Shown here: one piece after another, positions 34,352 to 42,385 of the stretch
Position numbering within the stretch: the stretch's first letter is position 1
How the letters are laid out: each line of letters starts with the position of its first letter
Assembly: GCA_016292045.1 (NCBI GenBank)
Contig: JAEEZX010000067.1
Coordinates: 1 to 53,827, forward strand
Length of the DNA stretch: 53,827 nt
Origin: Bacteroidaceae bacterium
GTDB lineage: Bacteria; Bacteroidota; Bacteroidia; Bacteroidales; Bacteroidaceae
Direction: 5' to 3'
The notes under the pieces: generated by a model
The model's input: the letters and a program-made list of their open reading frames with translations, nothing else
Told to the model about the DNA's origin: nothing
The model's database searches: none
Program-made: the position numbers and the translations under genes

Positions 34352-35452
34352 TTACACCTTCTTCGTGTTCTGCTGGTCGGAGTCGAGCGTGACTTTTACG
34401 GTATATTGTTTACGATCCCGGAGATATGTGATAACAATCTTGTCACCGGGGCGATGACGTGCGATAACCTCCTGCAATTCGCTCATTTTGTTCACGTCAC
34501 GACTGTCCACTTTCGTAATGATATCGCCTCGCTGCAATCCAGCCTCATCAGCTGCACTACCGTCCACGACACGCTCCACCCACACACCGGTGAGCGTCCC
34601 TAGATCCACTTCATTCCCGCGTGCCTTCTCGCTGTCAAGATGGTTTGTGACATCGCCGCCGCGTATGCCAAGGATGGCGCGCTGCACGCTACCGTAGGCT
34701 TTCAGGTCCTCAACGACGTGGTTCATAATGCTTGTCGGAATGGCAAAACCGTAGCCTGCGTAACTGCCTGTCTGGGAATAGAGCATCGCATTGATACCCA
34801 CGAGTTCGCCGTCCTCGTTGACAAGAGCTCCTCCGGAGTTGCCTGCATTGATGGCTGCATCGGTTTGAATAAAGCTCTCTATACCGTTGGCGCCCAGCGA
34901 ACGTGCTTTTGCAGAAACGATGCCCGCCGTGACAGTGCTGGTGAGGTTGAATGGATTGCCGACAGCCAGTACCCATTGGCCGACTTTGAGTTTGTCGGAA
35001 TCACCGATGGGCAGAGTGGGAAGGTCCTTGCCCTCGATTTTCACGAGGGCCAAATCGGTAGTGGCATCGGTGCCGACCACCTTGCCCTGAAATTCTCTGT
35101 TGTCATTGAGTTTAACTGTGATGTCTGTGGCGCCGTCTACCACGTGGTTGTTCGTCACGATATATCCATCCGAGGAAATGATGACACCGCTTCCGGCACC
35201 GTGTTTGTCTGGTTCGCGATATTCCCGTTGCTGGGGCATGCGACGGCCGAAGAAACCTCCGAAGAAGTCCTCGAACGGGTCTTGTACGGAGTAGCGTTGA
35301 GTCTTTCCCTGCACAGTTACTTTAATATATACTACGGCGTTAACGCTCTTTTCTGCAGCTACAGTAAGATCAACTAATGGAGCGGCATAAACACTTGCCG
35401 TCGGGAAAAGGGAAAGGATTACAAATGATAGGATGAATGTTAGTCTTTTCAT
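34352..35452 (-). CDS. degQ: HtrA/DegP-like serine protease, single PDZ
   Basis: 366 residues, signal peptide to about residue 23. Catalytic triad visible: His103 (TNNHVVDG), Asp133 (TTDLALV), Ser206 (INAGNSGGAL). One PDZ domain follows (SAADEAGLQRGDIITKVD). Bacteroidetes homologs often have about 490 residues and two PDZ domains, so this is a short form, like DegS in layout but without an N-terminal anchor. Periplasmic quality-control protease. The symbol is approximate. Confidence 0.9.
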   Translation of the reverse strand: MKRLTFILSFVILSLFPTASVYAAPLVDLTVAAEKSVNAVVYIKVTVQGKTQRYSVQDPFEDFFGGFFGRRMPQQREYREPDKHGAGSGVIISSDGYIVTNNHVVDGATDITVKLNDNREFQGKVVGTDATTDLALVKIEGKDLPTLPIGDSDKLKVGQWVLAVGNPFNLTSTVTAGIVSAKARSLGANGIESFIQTDAAINAGNSGGALVNEDGELVGINAMLYSQTGSYAGYGFAIPTSIMNHVVEDLKAYGSVQRAILGIRGGDVTNHLDSEKARGNEVDLGTLTGVWVERVVDGSAADEAGLQRGDIITKVDSRDVNKMSELQEVIARHRPGDKIVITYLRDRKQYTVKVTLDSDQQNTKKV

Positions 35453-35592
35453 AGCACTTTTGTTTTAAAAATTCACCGCGAAATTACAATCATTGGACAA
35501 ATGAGGTATCATAGTAAGCATTAAATCAAGTTAAATCCCCATTTTTTTAACTTTCTATAAACACTAGTTGCATCTGTCTAAACAAATTTTAT

Positions 35593-35600
35593 TACTTTTG
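35593..35600 (+). promoter_or_regulatory. -7 box for rnpB
   Basis: TACTTTTG matches TAnnTTTG and lies about 30 bases before the first paired base of the RNase P RNA. Confidence 0.7.
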
Positions 35601-35633
35601 CAGCGCGAAACAGAACAAATAGAAAGAATAAAA

Positions 35634-35984
35634 AGAGACAGTGAATCGGCTTGTCGCTGGTCATGTATCAGAGGAAAGTCCGGGCAACACAGGGTAACCC
35701 GCTTCCTAACGGGAAGAGGCTCGTGAGAGTCAGATAGTGTAGAAGAAAACAACCGCCTCATTCTTGTGAGGTAAGGGTGAGAAGGTGGGGTAAGAGCCTA
35801 CCAGGTCTGTGGTGACACAGACGCTGTACACTCCGGGTGTTGAAAGTTCGCGTAAACTGGCGTCTGAGGGCGACCCGTTCGAGCCAGAGGGTAGAACGAT
35901 TGAGGTGTAGGGTGACTTACATCCTAGATAAATGACAGGCACTGCTCCGCAGTACAGAACCCGGCTTACAGATTCACTGTCTCT
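35634..35984 (+). ncRNA. rnpB: RNase P RNA (class A)
   Basis: The conserved cores GAGGAAAGTCCGGGC (35671-35685) and ACAGAACCCGGCTTA (35954-35968) form P4. The ends pair as P1: AGAGACAGTGAATC (35634-35647) with GATTCACTGTCTCT (35971-35984), followed by a T-run. About 351 nucleotides. The 5' processing site is uncertain by a few bases. Confidence 0.97.
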
Positions 35985-36003
35985 TTTTTAAACAAATAGA
36001 ACG

Positions 36004-36942
36004 ATGTGGAAGAAACTGTATCAAATGCTGCGACTCACCGTGATGAATTTCATCAGGGGCAATATAGCGTCATTGGCTTCGGCTTTGACCTATAACACGT
36101 TGCTGGCTTCGGTGCCAGTATTGGCCATTGCGTTTGCTGTCGCACGGGGATTCGGTTTTGATGCGCTGGTGGAATCCAAGATACATCAGATGCTGGATTT
36201 CTCTCCAGAGTCTGCCACACAGGTGATAAATTTTGTGAATTCCTATTTACACCATACGAAGAGTGGTATGTTTGTGGGTGTGGGAATTTTAGTGCTGATG
36301 TATACTGTCGTAAATCTTACGAGCAACATAGAGACAGCATTCAATACTATTTGGAGAGTGAAGAATTCACGTTCTCTGTACAGGCAGGTGTCCGACTATA
36401 TCTCCATATTCCTGTTGATGCCTCTCCTGTTTATTATCACCAGTGGTCTTAGTGTGTTCCTGATGACGTTTGCTACCATGTTCCGCGATTTGGTGCTGAT
36501 TACAGACACTGTACAGTGGATAATGTATCTTTCTCCCTATATTATTACGTCAGTTTGCTTTATTCTGCTCTATAAACTGATGCCAAATACGCTTGTGCAA
36601 TGGCGTTATTGTATCATTCCGGGAATCCTGGCGGGTGTGTTTTTTCAGGGAATGACCTATTTCTACGTACATTATCAAATAAAGATTTCTAGCTATAACG
36701 CCATTTACGGTTCTTTCGCTGCAATACCTCTTTTCTTGGTATTTATCCAGCTTTCATGGTACATATGTCTTTTCGGCGGGCAGGTGAGTCACACTTGTCA
36801 GATGATGGCAGGAGAAACTGTAGCAGTTAAGGATATTGATGCCGTTGCAGACGAAGAGATAAAGAGTCAGTTGACGGAAATAAACGAGCGACTTACAGAG
36901 TTGAGTACTCAGGTTTCGGAATTGAACAAACGTTTGACATAA
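36004..36942 (+). CDS. YihY/BrkB-family inner membrane protein
   Basis: 312 residues, about six membrane segments (IASLASALTYNTLLASVPVLAIAFAVA, VGVGILVLMYTVVNLTSNIETAFNTIWRV, and others) with the family pattern NTIW. A charged C-terminal coiled coil (residues about 275-312) follows. Function unknown; the family was once miscalled RNase BN. It starts only 20 bases after rnpB and shows no promoter of its own, so it may depend on read-through. Confidence 0.88.
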   Translation: MWKKLYQMLRLTVMNFIRGNIASLASALTYNTLLASVPVLAIAFAVARGFGFDALVESKIHQMLDFSPESATQVINFVNSYLHHTKSGMFVGVGILVLMYTVVNLTSNIETAFNTIWRVKNSRSLYRQVSDYISIFLLMPLLFIITSGLSVFLMTFATMFRDLVLITDTVQWIMYLSPYIITSVCFILLYKLMPNTLVQWRYCIIPGILAGVFFQGMTYFYVHYQIKISSYNAIYGSFAAIPLFLVFIQLSWYICLFGGQVSHTCQMMAGETVAVKDIDAVADEEIKSQLTEINERLTELSTQVSELNKRLT

Positions 36943-36963
36943 TTTCTTTTTATAGATAAAATC

Positions 36964-36991
36964 AACGGCTCAACCTAATGGCTGAGCCGTT
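36964..36991. terminator. Bidirectional terminator between YihY and Wza-like genes
   Basis: AACGGCTCA (36964-36972) pairs with TGAGCCGTT (36983-36991). A T-rich stretch follows on the minus strand. Confidence 0.75.
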
Positions 36992-37018
36992 AACATATAT
37001 AATAATATACATGAATTG

Positions 37019-37837
37019 TTAGTCTTTCTTGAGCGTGTAGACCAAAGCTACAATACTGCTTACGAGGGCCAGAATACTTGAGCCTGCTCCCAGGAATGTG
37101 TAGAACGAACTCTTCTTAATGTTCTTAGACTTGTTGAATTCAACGTATATCAAGTCGTTTTGCTGCAAGTAATAAGCGGGAGACTCGAAGATAGAAACGT
37201 CAGTGAGATCCAGGTCATACATCATACGCTCACCATTGTTTTCACGGAACAATTTAATTCTCTTGGGAAGACCGGTGTCGTCAAGGTCACCGCTCTGAGC
37301 AAGCGCATCAAGTACTGTGTTACGCTCTGATGTAAGGTTAATCACATGTGGAGTTTTTACTGCACCGATGATTGTTACACGGGCATTGAGGAACTTAACT
37401 GTGACTTCGGGTTTTTGGATAAGATTTCTTTCAATAATTCTTCTTTCGATGGCTCTTGCACATTCTTCTGTGGTCAAACCTGCTACGTATATCGTACCCA
37501 ATGCAGGCAGTATTACATTGCCGTCGTTGGTGATAGTATAGCCGTACATGTTACTCATACCAGAGTTAGAACCGGAAAATGAAGATGTTTGGCTTCTTCC
37601 CATGCCAAGACCGATGTCGTTGGTGAATATCTCAAGCAGTTCAGGCTCGTCGCAATGTATTCTGACATAAATCTGGTCTGCCGGTTTGATACGCATCTCA
37701 TACATCTGCTGAATCACCTGTGCTTGTGCGTAGGCTTCCTCCGCGCCCTGAAAATACTTAATCTTTTTTGTGCTTACGCAACTGCTTTGAACAAGTATCA
37801 ATGCCAAAGCAAATGATACAAATAAAATCTTTTTCAT
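37019..37837 (-). CDS. Polysaccharide export lipoprotein (Wza-like)
   Basis: 272 residues from ATG 37837; a TTG three codons upstream is less likely. Lipobox VQSSC makes Cys20 the lipidation site. Poly_export domain (IKPADQIYVRIHCDEPELL, TITNDGNVILPALGTIYVAGLT) and an SLBB domain (VTIIGAVKTPHVINL...NDLIYVEF). A C-terminal helix FLGAGSSILALVSSIVALVYTL spans the outer membrane. Outer-membrane partner of the Wzc-like kinase at 42.4 kb, but encoded on the opposite strand 5 kb away. Confidence 0.92.
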   Translation of the reverse strand: MKKILFVSFALALILVQSSCVSTKKIKYFQGAEEAYAQAQVIQQMYEMRIKPADQIYVRIHCDEPELLEIFTNDIGLGMGRSQTSSFSGSNSGMSNMYGYTITNDGNVILPALGTIYVAGLTTEECARAIERRIIERNLIQKPEVTVKFLNARVTIIGAVKTPHVINLTSERNTVLDALAQSGDLDDTGLPKRIKLFRENNGERMMYDLDLTDVSIFESPAYYLQQNDLIYVEFNKSKNIKKSSFYTFLGAGSSILALVSSIVALVYTLKKD

Positions 37838-37885
37838 ACTATACAATCGTCTTTTTAGTAAATTTTTCAGCTATTTTTTTAATAT

Positions 37886-38353
37886 CTATAATGTTAGTGT
37901 CAGTATTGCAGCAATAGTAAATTGCCACCATTTCTTTTTGGGGATGTACTGATAATTGCTCTGCTGTTTTTCTTCCTGATAATTCTCTACAACAAATTCT
38001 TCGTATGTTTTGTTCTCGTGAATCATTTGGTAGATTGCTCCCCAGTCGGGAAGTCCGCCGAGATTACGGTCGTCGATGAACATGTCTGCTTTTATCTTTC
38101 GTGTGTAAGACAGGCTGGTTCTTTCATTTTCCTCGGGAAAATCCCTGTTTACAGCATAGAATTCCAGTCCGCGTTCTTTACACCAGTTGAGAGCATCGGT
38201 GAGTTCGTCACCCCTTCTGCATGTCCAAAGAATAAGACGATGTCCTTCCTCTTGCAGCATTTTAAGGGTCTGTACAGCAAACGCCTTCTCGACCCCAATC
38301 TCGGGATACTTGTTGGTAACAATCGTTCCGTCAAAATCTACAGCAATGGTCAT
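37886..38353 (-). CDS. HAD hydrolase (BT0820-like) with hydrophobic tail
   Basis: 155 residues. DFDGT (Asp6, Asp8), [11 protein letters not shown] and [10 protein letters not shown] are the HAD motifs of a small phosphatase group common in Bacteroides. After residue about 135 comes a Lys-rich stretch and a hydrophobic end ([17 protein letters not shown]), not expected in the family, perhaps a membrane anchor. Overlaps rny by four bases. Confidence 0.82.
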   Translation of the reverse strand: MTIAVDFDGTIVTNKYPEIGVEKAFAVQTLKMLQEEGHRLILWTCRRGDELTDALNWCKERGLEFYAVNRDFPEENERTSLSYTRKIKADMFIDDRNLGGLPDWGAIYQMIHENKTYEEFVVENYQEEKQQSNYQYIPKKKWWQFTIAAILTLTL

Positions 38354-39903
38354 TTTGCAATTGCAACAGCGCGGGTTTCACGTATCACAGTTATCTTGAC
38401 CTGCCCGGGATATGTCATCTCGTTCTGTATCCTGTTTGCGATATCTGTGGAGAGTTTCTCGATTTGTTTGTCGTCAATCTTGTCTGCACCAACGATTACG
38501 CGCAGTTCACGACCAGCCTGAATGGCGTATGTCTTGGTAACGCCAGGATAGGAGATGGCAATGTTTTCAAGGTCTTTGAGCCTCTTGATATATGCCTCTG
38601 CAATTTCGCGGCGAGCACCGGGACGTGCACCGGAGATAGCATCACATATCTGTACAATGGGTGCGATGAGCGATGTCATCTCCATTTCCTCATGGTGGGC
38701 ACCGATGGCGTTGCAGATATCAGGCTTTTCCTTGTATTTCTCTGCCAGTTTTGCTCCGTATAGTGCGTGTGGCATTTCGGGCTCCTCATCGGGTACCTTA
38801 CCGATATCGTGCAGCAGGCCGGCGCGCTTTGCCTTTTTGGGATTCAAACCGAGTTCGGCAGCCATGACAGCGCAGAGATTAGCTGTCTCTCTTGCGTGTT
38901 GCAGGAGGTTCTGGCCATAACTGCTGCGATACTTCATTTTACCAATTATTCTAATCAGTTCCGGATGCAGACCATGCACACCGAGGTCGATAGTGGTACG
39001 CTTACCGGTTTCCATCACTTCCTCTTCTACCTGTTTCTTTACCTTGGCTACGACCTCTTCAATACGTGCAGGATGGATGCGGCCGTCAGCTATCAGTTGG
39101 TGCAACGCCAATCGGCATATCTCACGACGGATGGGGTCAAATGCACTGATGACAATCGCTTCCGGTGTGTCGTCAACAACAATTTCGACACCGGTGGCAG
39201 CTTCCAATGCGCGAATGTTGCGACCTTCGCGACCGATGACACGACCCTTCACTTCATCGTTGTCAATATGGAATACGGTGACGGAGTTCTCCACTGCCGT
39301 TTCTGTAGCAACTCGCTGTATGGTCTGGATGATGATTCGCTTTGCTTCCTTGTTGGCATTGATGCGTGCCTCATCCATAATTTCATTGATGTAGGCGGCA
39401 GCATTAGTCTTGGCTTCATCCTTGAAACTTTCAATAAGCCGAGCTTTTGCCTCTTCTCTTGACAGACCGCTAAGTTCTTCCAGTTTTGTGCGCTCTCTTT
39501 CTACGATGGCATTTTGGCGTGCATTTAGTTCTGTCTCGCGCTGTTCGAGCAGTTGCTGCTGGGTCTCAACCCTCAGTCGAATATTCTCCGTTTCCTGCTT
39601 GCTGCGGTTGAGTTCCTCGCTGCGTTGGTTAAGGGCAAGCTCTCTTTGCTTGGCACGGTTCTCTGCCTGCTGCATTTGCTGCTGCTGTTGCTGGACTTCC
39701 TTTTCGAACTCCGCCTTCCTGCTGAGCATCTCCTCTTTCACCTCCAGCAGTTTCTTTTCCTTAATCACTTCGGCCTCCTTTTCAGCCACGCTGCGGGCCA
39801 GTTCTTCCATCTTGCGCTGTTTTGCGGGAACTACGGTAAAATACCATACAGCCCACCATATCGCAACGATGATTACGGATATGATAATAAGAATGTATTG
39901 CAT
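38350..39903 (-). CDS. rny: Ribonuclease Y
   Basis: 517 residues. Membrane helix (residues 2-22), a long coiled coil (about 30-150), a KH domain ([21 protein letters not shown]) and an HD domain ([23 protein letters not shown]...NAIGAHHEE). An mRNA-decay endonuclease. 33 bases after zapA. Confidence 0.95.
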   Translation of the reverse strand: MQYILIIISVIIVAIWWAVWYFTVVPAKQRKMEELARSVAEKEAEVIKEKKLLEVKEEMLSRKAEFEKEVQQQQQQMQQAENRAKQRELALNQRSEELNRSKQETENIRLRVETQQQLLEQRETELNARQNAIVERERTKLEELSGLSREEAKARLIESFKDEAKTNAAAYINEIMDEARINANKEAKRIIIQTIQRVATETAVENSVTVFHIDNDEVKGRVIGREGRNIRALEAATGVEIVVDDTPEAIVISAFDPIRREICRLALHQLIADGRIHPARIEEVVAKVKKQVEEEVMETGKRTTIDLGVHGLHPELIRIIGKMKYRSSYGQNLLQHARETANLCAVMAAELGLNPKKAKRAGLLHDIGKVPDEEPEMPHALYGAKLAEKYKEKPDICNAIGAHHEEMEMTSLIAPIVQICDAISGARPGARREIAEAYIKRLKDLENIAISYPGVTKTYAIQAGRELRVIVGADKIDDKQIEKLSTDIANRIQNEMTYPGQVKITVIRETRAVAIAK

Positions 39904-39936
39904 CTTTGTATCCTTGTTATTAGGTTTATATTAGAG

Positions 39937-40221
39937 TTATAATGCTTTCTCGATTTCTTTAAGTAGGAGTTCCAAACGTCCGGCCATAGGCTCCAGATCC
40001 ACCGAGTGCTTGGTGCGCTGAGCTTGTACGGCAATGTCCAATGCAGTCATGGTGAAGTACATTTCTGTCTTCTGGTTGGGGTATTTTGTCGTGTAGTAGG
40101 TATAACGTTCCCTAATCAAACGTTCTGCCTCACGATAGAAACTCTCTTCATCTCTCTTTACACTCATCGGCAGAGTCAAAGTGCCGATGTGGAGAGTTAT
40201 TTTTTGCAGATCTTCATTCAT
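39937..40221 (-). CDS. zapA: Cell division protein ZapA
   Basis: 94 residues: IGTLTLPMSVKRDEESFYREAERLIRERY is the N-terminal ZapA head, the second half is a coiled coil. It binds FtsZ. The gene before it is a coiled-coil protein with an 8-base overlap, which may be its partner. Confidence 0.87.
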   Translation of the reverse strand: MNEDLQKITLHIGTLTLPMSVKRDEESFYREAERLIRERYTYYTTKYPNQKTEMYFTMTALDIAVQAQRTKHSVDLEPMAGRLELLLKEIEKAL

Positions 40222-40519
40222 TGTTTTTCAGTATTGCGATACATTTATCTATGCTTGCAATCATTCTGGTGATACGGGCACGTGTTGATTGGGCGGTGTC
40301 ATCCATGGCATCCAGATATTTAGCCATTTTCAGACGCTCGTATGCCTGTTTGTCTTCCTTCGAAGCGGCAATTAGCTGTTTTATTTGCTCGTCTCTCTGT
40401 TCCAACTGATTGCGTAGTTTCTGCATCTCTGCCAGAACTTCCTGATGTCGGAAGAGCATCTGACGAGTGCGCGTCTCCAGCGTGGAGAGTATTTTCATGG
40501 TTTCTTCTTGGCTTCTCAT
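40214..40519 (-). CDS. Coiled-coil protein upstream of zapA
   Basis: 101 residues, almost all helical with heptads (residues about 10-60). No domain recognised. Constant pairing with zapA hints at a division role (ZapB-like), by inference only. Confidence 0.7.
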   Translation of the reverse strand: MRSQEETMKILSTLETRTRQMLFRHQEVLAEMQKLRNQLEQRDEQIKQLIAASKEDKQAYERLKMAKYLDAMDDTAQSTRARITRMIASIDKCIAILKNNE

Positions 40520-40522
40520 GGT

Positions 40523-41143
40523 CTATTCTTCTGGTTGAACCTTTTTCTCTTTTTTTGCCAGCATCATGATGGTGTGAACGTATTCCGTCATCCATGCTTC
40601 GCTGTATCCAAGTGCGGTCTGATATTTACGTACTGCAACGCAAGCTCTTCTCACGCCTTCGTCCTTCCAGTCGTTCTTGGTCATTACGTCGTGTACCTGT
40701 TTCTCCACCATTGCCTTGAGGGCTTTCTTCATAAATCCGGGTAGGCGGAACTTCCATTGCATCAGGTTAGACATGAGCATCATGAGGTCCTGGGAAAAAC
40801 CCTGAAAGTGAATGAAATAGGGTTGCACATCCTGTATCTTTCGGCAATGATGCTTCACGCTGCTGTCAATTTCCTGGAAGAAAGATTCACTGATACCGTA
40901 GATACTCATCAAAGTCTTCTGGCATTGTTTCTTCTCTGCAATGCCGAGTTTATTGTTCTGGGTAGGCACCTTGTAAGTCTGCTTGAAAATACGCAGGTCG
41001 GGCAGTGCTGCCAAATTATTGATTCCTATCTGGGCAGCCATTGTGGCTTGATAATAGACGCGAATGAGGAGCATGAAGTCCTCCATGCCTCCCGCTTTCG
41101 GCGTCTGCTCTTTTTTCTTGAATAGATTTCCAAATATGCTCAT
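40523..41143 (-). CDS. Hypothetical helical protein
   Basis: 206 residues, soluble, no signal peptide, starting MSIFGNLFKKKEQTPKAGG. Helical with several hydrophobic patches (ISESFFQEID, QWKFRLPGFMKKALKAMV). No family recognised. Lies between the sugar transferase (7-base gap) and the coiled-coil gene (3-base gap), so surely in the same operon. Confidence 0.7.
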   Translation of the reverse strand: MSIFGNLFKKKEQTPKAGGMEDFMLLIRVYYQATMAAQIGINNLAALPDLRIFKQTYKVPTQNNKLGIAEKKQCQKTLMSIYGISESFFQEIDSSVKHHCRKIQDVQPYFIHFQGFSQDLMMLMSNLMQWKFRLPGFMKKALKAMVEKQVHDVMTKNDWKDEGVRRACVAVRKYQTALGYSEAWMTEYVHTIMMLAKKEKKVQPEE

Positions 41144-41150
41144 TTGTTTC

Positions 41151-42221
41151 TTATGCTATGTCTGTTTGTGTTGTGTTCTTGTTAGCTTGTTTTGGGAAAA
41201 CACTTCTATAGACGGTGAGAATGTCGAGCCAGATACTCCAGTTCTTAATATACCACATATCTGACTTTATACTGTCTCCCACGTTTTCATCTGTCATGGC
41301 CTTGCCGTAGAATCCCTGTGTTTTTGCCCATCCTGTAATGCCGGGCTTAGCAAAGATGCTGACATCGCATGTCTCGACGGCTTTGGACACTAGTTCTGCC
41401 TGCTCTTTCCTGTAGTGGCGCGGTCCGACAATAGACATACTGCCGAAAAAGACATTGATGAACTGCGGCAGCTTGTCAATATTCGTTTCTCTCAGGAAAT
41501 CTCCGAATGGGATTTTTTCGGAAATGACTGTTGCTTCGTTGTTCTCGTCAGCAATCCGGCGGAGTTGTGTGGTGCGGAATCTGACTATTTTAAATGTGCT
41601 TCCGTCCCAGTTGATACGTTCCCGTGTCATGAAAACAGGGCCGGGACTTTTCATTTTGAGGGCTATTGCCACTATGGCGTATATGAGAGGAAAGACCGTA
41701 AGCAGGAAGATGCCGCTGAAAACGATGTCGATAAGACGTTTCAGTATAAGGTTCTCCACCCACAAAAGCGGTTCTGCTTTCTCATACGGTACAGAAGCTT
41801 CTCCATTCTGCGGTTTTGCGGCGAATCGTTTCGTTAGCGTCCTGCACAGAAGGAATGCGATGTCCGTAAAGATTGCGTACCACACGAAAAACATCCTGCT
41901 GAACGTGTAATCTTTCAACAGAAAAAGTAGTGTCATAAGCAGCAGGACGTGCAGGGCACACACCTGCATGGCATGCTTGAGGACAATGTCTCCACGCACT
42001 TCTCTGTCCAAATATGTGGGGCGGAATGCTACTATGGTGGGCATGTATGCAAAGAGTGCTATCAATAAATACCCCTTTAGGCTGAAATGACTATCGGGGT
42101 AGATTAATTGATTGCCGCAAATGGAGTATGCAAAATAGAAACACACAAGGACAAAGAAGGTATCAATAAGTGCTATAACCCATCTTGCCGAACCTTGTGA
42201 GATATTGCGTTTTTTTGACAT
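41151..42221 (-). CDS. Priming sugar transferase (polyprenyl-phosphate, WcaJ-like)
   Basis: 356 residues. Four N-terminal helices (residues about 10-110) and a C-terminal bacterial sugar transferase domain: KRLIDIVFSGIFLLTVFPLI, SPGPVFMTRERINWDGSTFKIVRF, RETNIDKLPQFINVFFGSMSIVGPR. It puts the first sugar phosphate on undecaprenyl phosphate. Head gene of the leftward operon from the divergent promoter. Confidence 0.9.
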   Translation of the reverse strand: MSKKRNISQGSARWVIALIDTFFVLVCFYFAYSICGNQLIYPDSHFSLKGYLLIALFAYMPTIVAFRPTYLDREVRGDIVLKHAMQVCALHVLLLMTLLFLLKDYTFSRMFFVWYAIFTDIAFLLCRTLTKRFAAKPQNGEASVPYEKAEPLLWVENLILKRLIDIVFSGIFLLTVFPLIYAIVAIALKMKSPGPVFMTRERINWDGSTFKIVRFRTTQLRRIADENNEATVISEKIPFGDFLRETNIDKLPQFINVFFGSMSIVGPRHYRKEQAELVSKAVETCDVSIFAKPGITGWAKTQGFYGKAMTDENVGDSIKSDMWYIKNWSIWLDILTVYRSVFPKQANKNTTQTDIA

Positions 42222-42251
42222 TACTATTGCTAATATTACTCAGTGTTTGCG

Positions 42252-42259
42252 CAAAGGTA
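42252..42259 (-). promoter_or_regulatory. -7 box for the sugar transferase operon
   Basis: CAAAGGTA is TACCTTTG on the minus strand. Preceded by GCG, giving the 11-base arm GCGCAAAGGTA, which is the exact complement of the rightward promoter arm. Confidence 0.75.
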
Positions 42260-42334
42260 TACATTTTTTATAACATAAAGTATAAAAAGAGAGAAAAATC
42301 AGCCTTCAACTTATTTTTTTTTGCATCAAAGACG

Positions 42335-42363
42335 TTTGATCTTAGGTAAAAGTTGTACCTTTG
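42335..42363 (+). promoter_or_regulatory. Promoter of wzc-porZ-wzi
   Basis: TTTG at 42335-42338 (-33) and TACCTTTG at 42356-42363 (-7), a textbook Bacteroidetes promoter. Transcription would start near 42370, some 16 bases before the ATG. Confidence 0.85.
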
Positions 42364-42385
42364 CGCAAAAATATGTGTTTTTATT

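Noticed and set aside
42353..42385. Upstream start of the Wzc-like gene
   Set aside because: The extra codons cover the promoter (-7 box at 42356-42363).
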